A stretch of 64,000 nt of DNA from Flavobacterium sp. ASW18X (GTDB lineage Bacteria; Bacteroidota; Bacteroidia; Flavobacteriales; Flavobacteriaceae). The stretch spans positions 248,001 to 312,000 of the forward strand of contig NZ_SWKK01000003.1 in the NCBI RefSeq assembly GCF_005144745.1, written 5' to 3'. The stretch's first letter is position 1, and every line of letters begins with the position of its first letter. Below are positions 26,252-33,087 of the stretch, one piece after another. The notes beneath the pieces were generated by a model that saw nothing but the letters and a program-made list of their open reading frames with translations, did no database searches and was not told where the DNA came from. A program made the translations under genes and the position numbers.

Positions 26252-26282
26252 CAAAAGTAGTACATTTTGTTTGGTTCAACAA
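26252..26282 (-). promoter_or_regulatory. Promoter of tig
   Basis: On the minus strand a -7 box TACTTTTG (perfect TAnnTTTG) is preceded by tandem TTG triplets, giving spacers of 17 or 20 bases. The latter fits the Bacteroidota -33/-7 spacing. The tig ATG is 28 bases downstream. Confidence 0.65.
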
Positions 26283-26314
26283 GTTTTTAAGGAATTGCAA
26301 ATCAGGTAACAAGA

Positions 26315-26665
26315 TTATTTTTTCTGGTCTTCTTTTAATATGGAAAATAGGAAGGATTGCAACAAGGATAAAAGCAAGCTAAAAAGTAGTGCCATCCATA
26401 TGCTACTTACACTAAAGCCATCTATAAAATAATCTGCTATTAAGATAATAAGTGCATTAATGATTAGTAAAAACAACCCAAGGGTTACTATAGTTATGGG
26501 TAAGGTTAAAATTACCAGTATAGGCTTCACTAAAAAGTTAAGCAGGCCAAGTACTATGGCTACTATAACGGCAGTTAAATAACTTACTACTTCTACGCCT
26601 GGTAGTACGTGTGCTAGTATGAATACCGCTACTGCAGTAAGAAGAATACGAAGAATTGTTCTCAT
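26315..26665 (-). CDS. Four-helix YvlD/phage-holin-like membrane protein
   Basis: A 116-residue integral membrane protein with four hydrophobic helices and the conserved LGLLNFLVKPILVILTLPIT segment between helices 2 and 3 that defines the YvlD family (annotated in databases as phage holin family 4). No phage genes are nearby, so the holin label is a family name rather than a role. It is followed by the SGNH lipoprotein gene's terminator on the same strand. Function unknown, possibly envelope stress related. Confidence 0.82.
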   Translation of the reverse strand: MRTILRILLTAVAVFILAHVLPGVEVVSYLTAVIVAIVLGLLNFLVKPILVILTLPITIVTLGLFLLIINALIILIADYFIDGFSVSSIWMALLFSLLLSLLQSFLFSILKEDQKK

Positions 26666-26682
26666 GATAAAAGTATTTATAT

Positions 26683-26710
26683 AAAAAAAGCATCGCTATT
26701 GCGATGCTTT
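26683..26710 (-). terminator. Terminator of the SGNH lipoprotein gene
   Basis: Stem AAAGCATCGC/GCGATGCTTT, loop TATT, with T-rich flank on the minus strand. Confidence 0.8.
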
Positions 26711-26731
26711 AATGTACTAAATTAAGTTGGA

Positions 26732-28255
26732 TTAGTTGATATAAAGACCTGTGTAATCTAAAGGATTAACAGCAGGTAAATTAGATCCGTATTTTTCATT
26801 TATTACACGAATAAATTCGTTAGCTAGTATGGCATAACCTCTTGGAGAAGGGTGCACGCCGTCTAAAGAAAATCCACCACCTGTACCAAAATCTGCAGTT
26901 ACTTTACTACCGTCTTTTAAAGTAATTCCTGTAGTTCTTAAGGTGGTTAATAAAGCGTTGGCATCTACAAAGGCAATATCAAATTGCTCTGCAATTGTCT
27001 TAATAACATCATTAAAAGCCATCATTGCGGTATTAGCCTCTTCTTGCTCTTCTGGGGTAAGCACCCACTTGTCTGCTAATGGAATAGCCACGCCATTAAT
27101 AGAAGTAGGGTTGTTGGGGTCTGCAAGAGAACCAATAAAGGAGCTTGCAGGTAATACTACCAAATCTTCTTCAGTGGCTTGTCTCATATTTACCAAAGCT
27201 GGATTAAAACTTGTTAAATCAGTCAAATTTTCATCAAGAATCACAACGGCGTTACCTTCGCCTGCAGCAAAAGAGATAGTTCTTTGAGCCAATTCTTCTG
27301 CAGAAATTAACCCAGCTTGTTGCAATTGGGCTAATCCGCCATTGTATTGTGCGTAAGCACCATTTAGCAAAGCGGCAGTTGCTTCATCTAAAGGAACCGG
27401 GTTGTGTGGTACTGTTGTTAAATAAGGGATTGTGGTTACATCCGGGATGTTGGCAATTACACCCTTGGCGCCATTTGCAGTCATGGTACCTAATATGCCT
27501 TGTAGCACACTGCCTAGAACTCTTGGGTCTGTAATGTCGTTGGAGCCATAGGTAGATGGGTCTAAATTACCCAATTGGTTTTGTCCATCCCCACCAGCTG
27601 CTACGTAGCTAAGTACGTCATTGTTGCCAATCCATAAAGAGAAAAAGGTAGGTTGTTGTGCTGCTGCATCACCTAAAATGGTAGCATTTGGTTCAGATGC
27701 GAAACGTGCAAAATAAGGGTTGGCCAACCCTAGAGCAACACCTTGAGGGTTACCATAACCTTCTGCTAATAAATGAAAACTTTTAGCGCCTGGAACGCCC
27801 ATATTATTGAATGGTCCAGGAAGTGTATTTGTGATTTCGGTAGTTCCTTGTCCAGATACAGGTACTGGTGAAGGTCTTGATTTGGGGTCATCTGGGCTCA
27901 AACTGGCAAAGGATAGAATAAGTCTATTGCTGGCAATAGGATTTCCAGCTAAAGTCATTCCTCCTAAATCATCATTCATAAAAGGAATAGAAAACTCGCC
28001 ACCGCCTGCTAAAGAAAATTGTGTAGCTAACATGTTAGGCATGGAAGCCTCTTGTCCCATTCTAAATAAAGCTCCGTCAGAAAAACCTGCGGTTAATGAG
28101 TTGCCTACGGCAACGTAAGTAGAAAAATCTGCAGAACCACTAGTGTAATTAACGGGTTCTGGTTCGGGGGTTGTTGTTTCTGTCGTAACATCGTCCTCCT
28201 CACACGAAATAAAAAGTAGCCCCATTACTGGTAAAAGGGCGAAAAACTTCTTCAT
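26732..28255 (-). CDS. SGNH/GDSL-type lipoprotein hydrolase
   Basis: A 507-residue secreted lipoprotein. The N-terminal signal ends in a lipobox with Cys18 (LLFISC) followed by an acidic, threonine/proline-rich linker. SGNH blocks are visible: block I VGNSLTAGF with Ser53, block II glycine in GVPGAKS, block III IGNNDVL, and block V DGVHPSPRGYAI supplying Asp and His. It is therefore a surface or periplasmic lipase/esterase. The acidic residues after the Cys fit a surface-export signal of Bacteroidota lipoproteins. A palindrome shared with the etfBA promoter region lies about 100 bases upstream. Confidence 0.85.
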   Translation of the reverse strand: MKKFFALLPVMGLLFISCEEDDVTTETTTPEPEPVNYTSGSADFSTYVAVGNSLTAGFSDGALFRMGQEASMPNMLATQFSLAGGGEFSIPFMNDDLGGMTLAGNPIASNRLILSFASLSPDDPKSRPSPVPVSGQGTTEITNTLPGPFNNMGVPGAKSFHLLAEGYGNPQGVALGLANPYFARFASEPNATILGDAAAQQPTFFSLWIGNNDVLSYVAAGGDGQNQLGNLDPSTYGSNDITDPRVLGSVLQGILGTMTANGAKGVIANIPDVTTIPYLTTVPHNPVPLDEATAALLNGAYAQYNGGLAQLQQAGLISAEELAQRTISFAAGEGNAVVILDENLTDLTSFNPALVNMRQATEEDLVVLPASSFIGSLADPNNPTSINGVAIPLADKWVLTPEEQEEANTAMMAFNDVIKTIAEQFDIAFVDANALLTTLRTTGITLKDGSKVTADFGTGGGFSLDGVHPSPRGYAILANEFIRVINEKYGSNLPAVNPLDYTGLYIN

Positions 28256-28357
28256 ATGTTCAAAATTTGAGTTAGTTTAAGTTGAATTTTATGTTAAAAA
28301 AGCAATAACTCAAATCTATATGAAATTTATTGCACCCGCAATTTTTTAGGTAAAAAA

Positions 28358-28373
28358 ATTATGCATGCATAAT
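28358..28373. promoter_or_regulatory. 16-bp perfect palindrome ATTATGCATGCATAAT, candidate operator
   Basis: The palindrome sits 103 bases upstream of the SGNH lipoprotein start and just past the end of the upstream hydrolase gene. The same core occurs at 52192-52219 upstream of etfB. No third exact copy was noticed in the window. Likely a dimeric-repressor binding site (MarR-like symmetry). Confidence 0.5.
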
Positions 28374-28388
28374 AAAAACTATGAATAT

Positions 28389-29159
28389 TTAACGATTTAG
28401 AAATTCAATTGCGTAATTAAAGAAGTCTTTTGGGTTTTCTGCATGTAACCAATGTCCTGCATTATCTACTGTTTTAATAGTAGCCTTAGGGAAGTGTGTT
28501 TTGATAACGGCATAGTCGTTAGGTAAAATGTATTCAGACTTACTTCCTCTTAAAAATAGGGAGGCACCATCAAAACTATCCGTGGAATTAATGTTTTCTC
28601 CAATTTCTTCCATACGGTCTTGTAACACTTTAAAATTGAATCTAAAACCTAACTTGCCTTTTTCTACCCAGTATAAATTCTTAAGTAAAAACTGTCTAAT
28701 GCCCCAGTCTTTTAAACTTTCTGCCAACGCATTGTCTGCTTCTTTTCTGCTTTTTAGCTCATCAAAATTTAAAGTTTTTAATCCGTTGATGATGTACTGG
28801 TGGTGTGGGGGGTAAAATTTAGGTGCAATATCTGCAACAATTAACTCCGCAACCTTTTCTGGATGGGTTACGGCAAATTGCATGGCTGTTTTGCCGCCCA
28901 TGGAATGCCCAATTAGACTAGCACTGCTAATGTTATGGTGATTCATGTAGCGTTCAATATCTTCTGCTAGGGCTTGGTAGTGAAACTCATCTGAATGAAA
29001 ACTTTTTCCGTGATTGCGTTGATCTATTAAATGTACTAGAAAACCCTCTTCTGCAAACTGGCTACCTAAGGTTTTCCAGTTGTCAGACATGCCTAAGAAA
29101 CCATGTAAAATAAGTAGAGGTTTTCCTTCGCCTAAGATATTAGAATGTAGTATCTCCAT
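28389..29159 (-). CDS. Alpha/beta hydrolase, YbfF-like esterase
   Basis: A 256-residue soluble alpha/beta hydrolase with LLILHGFLG (oxyanion region), DQRNHGKS, the nucleophile elbow GHSMGG and a C-terminal NAGHWLHAE histidine. The set matches the YbfF esterase group. The start at 29159 gives MEILHSNILG; its ATG overlaps the pdxJ stop by one base (TAATG), indicating translational coupling. An upstream in-frame ATG at 29222 would overlap pdxJ by 60 bases and is less likely. Substrate unknown, with short acyl esters or acyl-CoA as family possibilities. Confidence 0.85.
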   Translation of the reverse strand: MEILHSNILGEGKPLLILHGFLGMSDNWKTLGSQFAEEGFLVHLIDQRNHGKSFHSDEFHYQALAEDIERYMNHHNISSASLIGHSMGGKTAMQFAVTHPEKVAELIVADIAPKFYPPHHQYIINGLKTLNFDELKSRKEADNALAESLKDWGIRQFLLKNLYWVEKGKLGFRFNFKVLQDRMEEIGENINSTDSFDGASLFLRGSKSEYILPNDYAVIKTHFPKATIKTVDNAGHWLHAENPKDFFNYAIEFLNR

Positions 29160-29878
29160 TATTTCAATCGTTCTAAATACATATTTATAACATTTTCTAA
29201 TCCCAAATACAAGGACTCGCATATAAGAGCATGGCCTATGGATACCTCAAGCAAGCCTGGAACTTCTTGTTTAAAGAATTTTATGTTGTCTAAAGATAAG
29301 TCGTGCCCAGCGTTTAACCCCAAACCAACTTCTTGTGCATTTAAAGCAGCTTCTATAAATGGCTTAACTCCGTTCTTATTGCCTTGTGCGTAGGCTACAG
29401 CATAACTTTCAGTATACAATTCAATACGGTCGGTTCCTGTTGCTACAGCGCCCTCTACCATTTTTGGGTCTGGGTCTACAAAAATGGAGGTTCTTATGTC
29501 TTTTGCTTTAAAAGTTTGTATTACTTCACTTAAAAAATCTTTGTGTTTAATAGTGTCCCAACCAGCATTAGAGGTGATGGCGTCCTCAGCGTCTGGTACC
29601 AGCGTAACCTGTGTGGGTTGTACTTGTAGTACAAGGTCTATAAATTTTTGCACAGGATTACCTTCTATATTGTATTCTGTGCTTACAATACCTTTTAATT
29701 CTATGGCGTCTTGATATTTAATGTGGCGTTCATCTGGTCTGGGATGTATGGTAATACCTTGCGCTCCAAAGCCTTCTATGTCTTGTGCAGCTGTTATTAA
29801 ATTGGGCATATTGCCACCTCTCGCATTACGTAGGGTAGCCAACTTGTTTATGTTCACGCTTAGTTTTGTCATTAGCAT
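29159..29878 (-). CDS. pdxJ: Pyridoxine 5'-phosphate synthase PdxJ
   Basis: Condenses 1-deoxyxylulose 5-phosphate with 3-amino-2-oxopropyl phosphate to form pyridoxine phosphate. The 239-residue TIM-barrel protein shows LSVNINKLATLRNARGG, the GITIHPRPDERHI segment with the active-site histidine and arginine, and VTLVPDAEDAITS and GLNAGHDLSLDN. A second ATG at 29872 is a possible start. It has a -7 box at 29893-29900 and is coupled to the downstream hydrolase. No pdxA is nearby. Confidence 0.95.
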   Translation of the reverse strand: MLMTKLSVNINKLATLRNARGGNMPNLITAAQDIEGFGAQGITIHPRPDERHIKYQDAIELKGIVSTEYNIEGNPVQKFIDLVLQVQPTQVTLVPDAEDAITSNAGWDTIKHKDFLSEVIQTFKAKDIRTSIFVDPDPKMVEGAVATGTDRIELYTESYAVAYAQGNKNGVKPFIEAALNAQEVGLGLNAGHDLSLDNIKFFKQEVPGLLEVSIGHALICESLYLGLENVINMYLERLK

Positions 29879-29892
29879 ATCAATTTTAGTGT

Positions 29893-29935
29893 CAAAAATA
29901 CAAAATGGGCACGCCTTTTGCGCTCTTTAAATTTG
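29893..29935. promoter_or_regulatory. Divergent -7 boxes for pdxJ and the CBS-domain gene
   Basis: On the minus strand 29893-29900 reads TATTTTTG; on the plus strand 29928-29935 reads TAAATTTG. Both match TAnnTTTG exactly and point outwards to the two divergent genes. Confidence 0.55.
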
Positions 29936-29959
29936 TAGTTTTGTTGTAGAATCAAGGTT

Positions 29960-30616
29960 ATGCATATTCAAGATAAATTAAATAGCACCTTACCCACTTT
30001 TGGTATTACAGATACTTTGAATGAGGTAATTACTTTTTTTGAGGATACCATGTACTCCCATATTGCAGTTATGGATAATGGAGTGTATTTGGGAATGCTC
30101 TCGGAAAATGACCAAGATTGTTTTGAGGAGGGTAAAACCATTGAAGATTTTAGATTTCAATTAGAGACTTTCCAAGTAACTAGAGAAACCTTGTGGTTAG
30201 ATGTACTAGAAGTATTTTCTAGAAATGAAGCTAATTTGGTGCCGGTTTTGGATGATGCGCATCGCTTTGTGGGGTATTATGATTTAAATGATGTTGTTGA
30301 CTTGTTTATAGGAACACCATTCTTTACAGAGCCAGGAGGAATACTGGTGGTTTCTAAAGGAATACGTGATTACTCTATGAGTGAAATAGCTCAAATAGTG
30401 GAAACTAACAACGGTAAATTGTTAGGAGCTTTTATTACGGAAAGTGAGAATGATTTGGTACAAGTGACATTGAAAATTGCAAATGCTAATCTTAACGAAG
30501 TAATCCAAACCTTTAGAAGGTACAGTTATAATATCTTATTTGGTAATAATGATGACCAGTTTTTAGAAGATTTAAAACAAAGGTCAGATTATTTAGACAA
30601 ATACTTAAACGTTTAG
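29960..30616 (+). CDS. CBS-domain protein, AcuB-like
   Basis: A 218-residue cytosolic protein with two tandem CBS domains (about residues 10-120), which bind adenine nucleotides, followed by an ACT-like C-terminal region (about 130-218). A typical CBS end motif LVPVLDDAHRFVGYYDLNDV is present. It is separated by one base from nadK and opens the envelope gene cluster; this pairing with NAD kinase is common in Bacteroidota. A sensing role for adenylates is inferred from the domain only. Confidence 0.85.
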   Translation: MHIQDKLNSTLPTFGITDTLNEVITFFEDTMYSHIAVMDNGVYLGMLSENDQDCFEEGKTIEDFRFQLETFQVTRETLWLDVLEVFSRNEANLVPVLDDAHRFVGYYDLNDVVDLFIGTPFFTEPGGILVVSKGIRDYSMSEIAQIVETNNGKLLGAFITESENDLVQVTLKIANANLNEVIQTFRRYSYNILFGNNDDQFLEDLKQRSDYLDKYLNV

Positions 30617-30617
30617 C

Positions 30618-31499
30618 ATGAAGGTAGCCATTTATGGTCAAGTGCTGTTAGAAGAGGATATTCCTCATGTGGTTTCTTTATTAGAAGCTTTAAAGCAAAT
30701 AGGTGCACAGTTTTCCATAGAAAAAAAGTTTGCCAAAAAACTACAAACTGCTTTGGTAGTGTATGAGCATGGATTATTTGACCAGAAATCTGGTTTAGAT
30801 AAGACTTTTGATATGTTTGTAAGTTTTGGGGGTGATGGTACCATGCTGCGAGCTGTAACTTATGTACAAGATTTAGGTATACCTGTGGTTGGTGTTAATA
30901 CGGGCAGGTTAGGATTTTTGTCTACCTTTAAAAAAGAAGAGGTGACCAAGGTAGTAACTGAGTTTCTAGAAGGCAACTACACCATAGAAGAGCGTAGTTT
31001 GGTGGCCTTGGATTCCGCTTCTAATATCAATGCTTTTGGGGATTTAGACTTTGCTTTAAATGAAATAACAGTAAGTAGAAAGGATACAACTTCTATGATT
31101 ACTGTAGAAACGTTTTTAGATGGGGAGTATCTTACATCTTATTGGGCAGATGGATTAATAGTGTCTACGCCAACAGGTTCTACAGGCTACAGTCTTAGTT
31201 GTGGCGGTCCTGTAATAGCACCTTCTGCCAAATCCTTGGTACTAACACCTATTGCGCCCCATAATTTAAACGCTCGGCCATTTGTAATTGCAGATCATAC
31301 CTCTATCAGATTGCGGGTAAGTGGTAGAGAAGAAAATCACTTACTATCTTTAGACTCTAGAATCGCAACTATTCCTAACGGTACAGAAATCATTATTCGT
31401 AAAGCAAATTTTACGGTTAAAATGATTGAGTATAAGGCAGAAAGTTTTCTTAAAACACTGCGCAACAAATTGCTTTGGGGAGAAGACAAGCGCAATTAG
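30618..31499 (+). CDS. nadK: NAD kinase
   Basis: Phosphorylates NAD to NADP. The 293-residue protein has the catalytic GGDGTML motif (about residues 70-76), VNTGRLGFLS, and the conserved TPTGSTGYSLSCGGP loop. Length and motifs are normal. It starts one base after the CBS-domain gene stop and shares its transcript. A gap of 156 bases with a new -7 box separates it from the DUF6089 gene. Confidence 0.96.
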   Translation: MKVAIYGQVLLEEDIPHVVSLLEALKQIGAQFSIEKKFAKKLQTALVVYEHGLFDQKSGLDKTFDMFVSFGGDGTMLRAVTYVQDLGIPVVGVNTGRLGFLSTFKKEEVTKVVTEFLEGNYTIEERSLVALDSASNINAFGDLDFALNEITVSRKDTTSMITVETFLDGEYLTSYWADGLIVSTPTGSTGYSLSCGGPVIAPSAKSLVLTPIAPHNLNARPFVIADHTSIRLRVSGREENHLLSLDSRIATIPNGTEIIIRKANFTVKMIEYKAESFLKTLRNKLLWGEDKRN

Positions 31500-31577
31500 A
31501 GGCAATAAAAAATAGCTAAATCTGTTTTACAAAAGGAACAGTATGAGGTTTAGAAACATATAGCATAAACAGAATGC

Positions 31578-31585
31578 TATATTTG
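31578..31585 (+). promoter_or_regulatory. -7 promoter box upstream of the DUF6089-uppS-bamA genes
   Basis: TATATTTG, exact TAnnTTTG, giving a leader of about 65 bases before the DUF6089 ATG. Confidence 0.5.
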
Positions 31586-31655
31586 CAAGCCGTTTTATTA
31601 AAAATTAATTTGGTAATAACGGCAACCCGATTTAAAAAGTAATAAGGGTAAGAAA

Positions 31656-32342
31656 ATGAAAAGAATTTTCATCTTAATGGGTATGGTTATGGCTATGAGT
31701 ATCCATGCACAAACATACGAGGTTGGTTTGTTTGCGGGGGGTGCTAATGCCATTACAGATATAGGTAGAACTAACTACGTATTGCCTTCTGGTGTAGCCT
31801 TTGGTGGCATCTTTAAATGGAACAAACGTAAAAGATGGGCCTATCGAGGTAGTATTATACATGGTAAAGTGGTAATGGATGATGCTAATAGCAATATGGC
31901 CTCCAGAGAGCAACGAGGGTACAGGGTTGAAAATGCCATTACAGAATATTCTGCAGGTATAGAATTTAACTTTGTAGAATATAACTTACACAAGCTAGGG
32001 CCTGCCTTTACACCTTATTTATATACAGGTGTAACTTACTTTAGATACGATTTTAACTACATAGATGCGCAACAAGTTCAGGATATTAATCAAAAAGATG
32101 GTAGTTTCGCAGTTCCAATGACTGTTGGAGCCAAATTGCGATTAAATCAATTTCTAATCCTTGGAGCAGAAATAGGGGCGCGATACACCTTCACAGACAA
32201 CTTGGATGCCAGTAATCCTTACAATTCAAATTTTGATGAATTTAAGTTTGGTAATTTTTTAAGTGATGATTGGTATGTGTTTTCAGGGTTAACATTAACT
32301 TATACCTTTGGTAGAAAGCCATGCCAAGATTGTTTTGAGTAG
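31656..32342 (+). CDS. DUF6089 outer-membrane beta-barrel protein
   Basis: A 228-residue protein with signal peptide (cleavage after HA-Q near residue 19) and amphipathic strands typical of a small outer-membrane barrel. It matches the DUF6089 family found before uppS and bamA in Bacteroidota. The opening YEVGLFAGGANAITDIG, and a C-terminal strand LTLTYTFG, fit the family. It has no enzyme motif. Its conserved place next to BamA suggests a structural role in the outer membrane, which is inference. Confidence 0.85.
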   Translation: MKRIFILMGMVMAMSIHAQTYEVGLFAGGANAITDIGRTNYVLPSGVAFGGIFKWNKRKRWAYRGSIIHGKVVMDDANSNMASREQRGYRVENAITEYSAGIEFNFVEYNLHKLGPAFTPYLYTGVTYFRYDFNYIDAQQVQDINQKDGSFAVPMTVGAKLRLNQFLILGAEIGARYTFTDNLDASNPYNSNFDEFKFGNFLSDDWYVFSGLTLTYTFGRKPCQDCFE

Positions 32343-32346
32343 TTAA

Positions 32347-33087
32347 ATGAACAACCTAGACCAAATAGATAAAAATAAATTACCCAAGCATATTGCCATT
32401 ATTATGGATGGCAATGGTCGTTGGGCTAAACAGCGGGGCAAATTACGTGTTTTTGGTCATGAGAACGGAGTGAATGCTGTCCGCAAAACAGTGGAGCACT
32501 GCGCCAAGCTAGATGTACAGTGCCTTACCCTCTATGCTTTTTCCACAGAAAACTGGAAAAGACCAAAGCTAGAGGTGCAAACTCTCATGAAAATTTTAAT
32601 TGGTTCTCTTAGAAAAGAGTTAAAAACTTTTAAGGATAACAATATAAAGCTCAATGCTATAGGTAATTTAGAAGCTTTACCTCAAAAAGCAAGGAAAGAG
32701 CTGCAAGATGTTATTGAGTTAACCGCTAAAAACACTGGGCTTACCCTGACTTTGGCATTAAGCTATGGAGCTCGGGAAGAACTAAATAATGCCGTCAAAT
32801 GTATCGCATCCAAAGTTAAAAATAATATAATTTCAGAGGATGATATTGACGAGCAACTCATAAATACACATCTTTACACGCATGACCTGCCAGATGTGGA
32901 CCTCATGATTCGTACAAGTGGAGAGCATCGGATTAGTAATTTCTTACTTTGGCAGATTGCATATGCCGAATTATATTTTATTGACGTATTTTGGCCAGAT
33001 TTTAATGAAGAGCATTTGGTAAATGCGATAATAAATTACCAAAATAGAGAACGAAGATTTGGAAAAACTAGCGAACAACTTAATTAA
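32347..33087 (+). CDS. uppS: Isoprenyl transferase (undecaprenyl diphosphate synthase)
   Basis: Makes the C55 lipid carrier for cell-wall synthesis from farnesyl and isopentenyl diphosphates. The 246-residue protein has the catalytic IIMDGNGRWAK (about residues 17-27), AFSTENWKRP, and the C-terminal RTSGEHRISNFLLWQ and YAELYF motifs. It begins four bases after the DUF6089 stop and its end overlaps the start of bamA. Confidence 0.96.
   Translation: MNNLDQIDKNKLPKHIAIIMDGNGRWAKQRGKLRVFGHENGVNAVRKTVEHCAKLDVQCLTLYAFSTENWKRPKLEVQTLMKILIGSLRKELKTFKDNNIKLNAIGNLEALPQKARKELQDVIELTAKNTGLTLTLALSYGAREELNNAVKCIASKVKNNIISEDDIDEQLINTHLYTHDLPDVDLMIRTSGEHRISNFLLWQIAYAELYFIDVFWPDFNEEHLVNAIINYQNRERRFGKTSEQLN

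Noticed and set aside
26315-26665. Phage holin, hence a prophage remnant
   Set aside because: The label comes from the family name only; there are no phage structural, integrase or lysis genes near it.
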